A stretch of 64,000 nucleotides of DNA from Streptomyces sp. NBC_01351 (GTDB lineage Bacteria > Actinomycetota > Actinomycetes > Streptomycetales > Streptomycetaceae). This document shows, piece after piece, positions 61,178 through 64,000 of the stretch; within the stretch, counting starts at the first letter, position 1, and each line of letters begins with the position of its first letter. Under the pieces are notes generated by a model. The model was given only the letters and a program-made list of their open reading frames with translations. It made no database searches and had not been told where the DNA came from. Both the position numbers and the translations under genes were made by a program. The DNA is taken from contig NZ_CP108356.1 of assembly GCF_036237315.1 (NCBI RefSeq), positions 3,282,501 through 3,346,500 on the forward strand, read 5' to 3'.

Positions 61178-62980
61178 TCAGTCCCCGCGCTTCGGCGGGA
61201 CCTCCGGGATCCCCAGGAACGGCAGCCGCAGCGCCCCGAAGGCCTCCTTCGGGACCGCCGGGCGGGCCGGCTCCACCGCTGCGAGGCGTACGTAGGCCGC
61301 GCCCTGTTCGGGGCGCGGGTCCCGCTCGCCGTTGTTCGGCCAGTACGACATCGCCCGCTCCGCCTGCGCCGTGATCGTCAGCGAGGGGTTGACCCCGAGG
61401 TTCGCGGAGACGGCCGCGCCGTCCACCACCGAGATGCCCGGGTGCCCGTAGAGCCGGTGGTACGGGTCCACCACGCCCTCCTCCGGCGAGGCGCCGATCG
61501 GGCAGCCGCCCAGGAAGTGCGCGGTCAGCGGGGTCCCCATCAGCTCGCCGACATTGCTGCCGGCGAAGCCGTTGATCTCCTCGGCGAGCAGGGTCGCGGC
61601 CTGCGTGGCCTCCGCGATCTGCACCGGGTTCGGGGCGCCGTGGCCCTGGCGGGCGGTGAGCAGGCCCTTCCCTATGCCGCCGGGCTTGCGGTAGGTGGTC
61701 AGGGAGTTGTCCAGCGACTGCATGACCAGGCCGATGATGGTCCGCTCCGACCAGCGCCGGTTGGAGAGCGAACGCAGCAGCTGCACGGGGTGCCTGGCGG
61801 TACGGGCGAACCAGGAGCGGACCCGGTGCGGGCCGTAGGGGACCTGGAGGACGGTCATGAACCCCATGGCGTTGGAGCCCTTGCCGTAGCGGACGGGCTC
61901 GATGTGCGTGTCGGCGTTGGGGTGCACGGAGGAGGTGATGGCCACGCCCCGGGTGAAGTCGGCGCGCGTGTCCTTCCCGTGCCGCCTGCGGTATCGGCGG
62001 TCGTCGGTCTGCGCGCCGACCAGGCCCTCCGAGTTGGTGCGGGTCAGGTCGCCGAGGCGCTTCGAGAGGTGCGGGAGCTCGCCTCGGTCCTTCATCGTGT
62101 GCAGCAGGGTCTGCGTGCCGTAGGTGCCCGCCGCGACGACCACGTAGCGGGCGCGCAGCACCTTCACCCGGTCCTTGGCGTGCCTGCGGCGCTGGTCGGT
62201 GGGGACGGTGCGGACGCGGTAGCCGCCGCCGGGGTGGTCGGAGAGCGCGGTGACCGTGGTCATCGGGTGGATGACGGCGCCGGCGCGCTCGGCGAGGTGC
62301 AGGTAGTTCTCGTTCAGGGTGTTCTTCGCGCCGTGCCGGCAGCCGGTCATGCACTCGCCGCATTCGGTGCAGGCCTTGCGGGCGGGGCCGGCGCCGCCGA
62401 AGTAGGGGTCGGCGACCTCGTCCCCGGGGCGGACCTTCGGCTGCCCCGCGCCCCTTTCACCATCCTCCCCGTCTCCGAAGAAGACGCCGACCGGGGCCAT
62501 GTGGAAGGAGTCGGCGACGCCCATCTTCTCGGCGGCCGCCTTGAGGTGGACGTCGGAGGGGGTCATCGTCGGGTTGAGCCGCACGCCCAGCATCCGCTTG
62601 GCCTGGTCGTAATAGGGACTGAGTTCCTCGTGCCAGTCGGTGATGGAGGCCCACTGGCGGTCCTCGAAGAAGGCCGTGGGCGGCACGTAGAGCGTGTTGG
62701 CGTAGTTGAGCGAGCCGCCGCCCACGCCGGCGCCCGCGAGCACCATCACGTTGCCGAGCAGGTGGATGCGCTGGATCCCGTACAGGCCGAGGGCCGGGGC
62801 CCACAGGTAGTTGCGCAGGTCCCAGCTGTTCTTCGGCAGGCTCTCGCGGGTGAAGCGGCGTCCTGCCTCCAGGACGCCGACGCGGTACCCCTTCTCGGTG
62901 AGGCGCAGTGCCGAGACCGACCCCCCGAAGCCCGATCCGATGACGATGACGTCGTAGTCGTACGACTCAGACTCAGACAC
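61178..62980 (-). CDS. GMC-family FAD oxidoreductase (cholesterol oxidase-like) with a cysteine cluster
   Basis: A 600-residue flavoprotein. The FAD Rossmann motif is VIVIGSGFGGSVSALRL, followed by AGAGVGGGSLNYANT, the substrate-domain region, and the C-terminal GMC block DGAAVSANLGVNPSLTITA with VDP/TAHFLGGC. A Cys-rich segment CTECGECMTGCRHGAKNT (about 205-222, CxxCxxCxxxC) is typical of actinobacterial ChoD-like proteins and may bind an iron-sulfur centre. The substrate is probably an alcohol or sterol; it is not determined. GTG 62980 has an AAAGGGG site 10 bases upstream. It lies 12 bp after the aldehyde dehydrogenase gene, an operon in which alcohol and aldehyde oxidation could be sequential. 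Confidence 0.88.
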   Translation of the reverse strand: MSESESYDYDVIVIGSGFGGSVSALRLTEKGYRVGVLEAGRRFTRESLPKNSWDLRNYLWAPALGLYGIQRIHLLGNVMVLAGAGVGGGSLNYANTLYVPPTAFFEDRQWASITDWHEELSPYYDQAKRMLGVRLNPTMTPSDVHLKAAAEKMGVADSFHMAPVGVFFGDGEDGERGAGQPKVRPGDEVADPYFGGAGPARKACTECGECMTGCRHGAKNTLNENYLHLAERAGAVIHPMTTVTALSDHPGGGYRVRTVPTDQRRRHAKDRVKVLRARYVVVAAGTYGTQTLLHTMKDRGELPHLSKRLGDLTRTNSEGLVGAQTDDRRYRRRHGKDTRADFTRGVAITSSVHPNADTHIEPVRYGKGSNAMGFMTVLQVPYGPHRVRSWFARTARHPVQLLRSLSNRRWSERTIIGLVMQSLDNSLTTYRKPGGIGKGLLTARQGHGAPNPVQIAEATQAATLLAEEINGFAGSNVGELMGTPLTAHFLGGCPIGASPEEGVVDPYHRLYGHPGISVVDGAAVSANLGVNPSLTITAQAERAMSYWPNNGERDPRPEQGAAYVRLAAVEPARPAVPKEAFGALRLPFLGIPEVPPKRGD

Positions 62981-62992
62981 GGTGCTGCCCCT

Positions 62993-64000
62993 TTAGCGGA
63001 GTCGGAGGGCCTTCATGACCTTGAGGCTGCGGGTCATGAACGCCGCGTACTTCTCGTCGTCCATGCCCAGCGAGGGCGCCATCGGCAGCAGTCGCTGGTG
63101 GGCGACGGTCTGGGCCTCGGTGTACTTGAGGATGCCCTCGGAGCCGTGGCGGCGGCCGAGGCCGGAGTCCTTCATTCCGCCCATGGGCGCCTGCGCGCTG
63201 CCGTAGGCGGGGGCGTAGCCCTCGTTGATGTTGACGGTGCCGGTGCGCAGGCGGGCGGCGACGGCGTGGCCGCGGCGGGAGTCCTTGGTCCAGACGCTGG
63301 AGTTGAGGCCGTAGGCGGTGGCGTTGGCCTCCGCGATGGCCGCGTCCTCGTCGGTGAAGCGGTAGATCGAGACGACCGGGCCGAAGGTCTCCTCGCCGCA
63401 GACCGCCATGGGCGCCTCGACGCCGTCGAGGATGGTGGGCTCGTAGAAGAGCGGGCCGATGTCGGGGCGGGCGGTGCCGCCGGCGACGAGGGTGGCGCCC
63501 TTGGCGACGGCCTCGTCCACGTGCCGCTGTACGGTCTCCAGCTGGCGCTCGCCGACCAGGGAGCCCATGTCGGCGCCGTACGCGAGGGAGGCGCCCAGCC
63601 GCATGGCCTTCGTACGGGCGGCGAACCGTTCGACGAAGGCGTCGGCGATCGAGGCGTGGACGTAGAGCCGCTCGATGGAGATGCACAGCTGGCCGGCGGA
63701 GGAGAAGCAGGCGCGGACGGCGCCCGCGGCGGCCTTCTCGATGTCGGCGTCGTGCAGGACAAGCATGGCGTTCTTGCCGCCGAGTTCGAGGGAGACCCCG
63801 ACGAGGCGGTCGGCCGCGCCCCGGGCGACCTCGCGGCCGGTACGGGTGGAGCCCGTGAAGGAGACGTAGTCGGCGTGCCTGACCACCTCGGGGCCGACGA
63901 CGGGCCCCTCGCCGAGGACGATCTGGAAGACCTCGGGCGGCAGCCCGGCCTCGATCAGCAGGTCACGGGCCCACAGGGCGGTCAGCGCGGTCTCGGTGTC
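62993..64000 (-). CDS. aldehyde dehydrogenase, succinate-semialdehyde dehydrogenase type, 5'-truncated by the window end
   Basis: The frame stays open to base 64000 and continues into ALDH sequence (LLIEAGLPPEVFQIVLGEG), so the gene starts outside the window; about 335 residues are visible. The NAD(P) region VSFTGSTRTGREVA, the general base Glu in SLELGGKNAM, the catalytic Cys in SSAGQLCISIERLY and the GEETFGPVVSIYRF block are intact. The pattern with QLCISIERL matches actinobacterial succinic semialdehyde dehydrogenases (GabD2-type), but other aldehydes are possible. It is the upstream partner of the GMC oxidoreductase gene, with a 12-bp gap. Confidence 0.9.
   Translation of the reverse strand, partial: DTETALTALWARDLLIEAGLPPEVFQIVLGEGPVVGPEVVRHADYVSFTGSTRTGREVARGAADRLVGVSLELGGKNAMLVLHDADIEKAAAGAVRACFSSAGQLCISIERLYVHASIADAFVERFAARTKAMRLGASLAYGADMGSLVGERQLETVQRHVDEAVAKGATLVAGGTARPDIGPLFYEPTILDGVEAPMAVCGEETFGPVVSIYRFTDEDAAIAEANATAYGLNSSVWTKDSRRGHAVAARLRTGTVNINEGYAPAYGSAQAPMGGMKDSGLGRRHGSEGILKYTEAQTVAHQRLLPMAPSLGMDDEKYAAFMTRSLKVMKALRLR

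Overview
This window is a stretch of Streptomyces-type core chromosome. G+C is very high, third codon positions are strongly G/C, many starts are GTG, and several genes appear to have leaderless promoters (TANNNT followed 6-8 nt later by the start codon). The gene set is typical of a streptomycete chromosomal core: glyA, trpS, mdh, folD, purN-purH, sucC-sucD, icmB, pcrA and guaA sit among actinobacterial membrane proteins and regulators. Only one readable TTA codon was noticed, in the lipase gene at 39836. The window contains no secondary-metabolite cluster, rRNA operon, CRISPR array, prophage or tRNA that I could recognise. The only transposon gene is an isolated tnpB.

Layout. 1-2238: an alpha/beta hydrolase cut by the window edge, then a membrane protein / DCC-family protein / TetR regulator operon behind a promoter framed by two identical-type palindromes. 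2306-8271: metallophosphoesterase, a membrane protein, a secreted D,D-carboxypeptidase, a BrkB-type membrane protein, a 2'-5' RNA ligase-like protein and trpS. 8730-14451: glyA behind a probable ZTP (pfl) riboswitch, the tnpB gene just upstream, rocD, and a glutathionylspermidine-synthase-like / small-lipoprotein pair. 14557-24578: a DMT-type membrane protein, a MocR regulator divergent from a carboxymuconolactone-decarboxylase-like protein, mdh, folD with a DUF3017 gene, purN-purH and membrane proteins. 24844-30531: a DUF6350-like membrane protein, an unusual XRE/sigma-like/transmembrane fusion, and sucC-sucD.

30810-39019 holds the most system-like block: a MoxR-type AAA+ ATPase, a DUF5682 protein and a VWA protein in one operon, divergent from a SWIM zinc-finger protein and a DUF5691 protein. 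It resembles the poorly understood yehLMPQ genes of E. coli. 39252-49295: icmB, a lipase with a TTA codon, an M23 peptidase, pcrA overlapping an ArsR regulator, an epoxide-hydrolase-like protein behind three ArsR-like operator sites, a secreted protein with a class F sortase, and an NlpC/P60 peptidase. 49314-55845: an esterase, a two-component system whose kinase carries a PspC domain, a divergent PspC-domain membrane protein, DoxX and a large membrane protein. 55948-64000: an adducin-like protein that has lost its metal ligands, guaA, a chorismate mutase preceded by a candidate Phe/Tyr leader-peptide attenuator, an LAXTG-type wall-anchored protein, a GMC oxidoreductase and a partial aldehyde dehydrogenase.

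Two themes cut across genes. First, a family of G+C-rich palindromic repeats lies just 3' of several genes (glyA, the DMT gene, the DUF6350 gene, the DUF5682 gene, the DUF5691 gene, icmB), each in the sense orientation of that gene. Second, many regulatory palindromes are readable by eye next to the regulators that probably bind them. Functional names rest on motif and family recognition by reading; no search was run.
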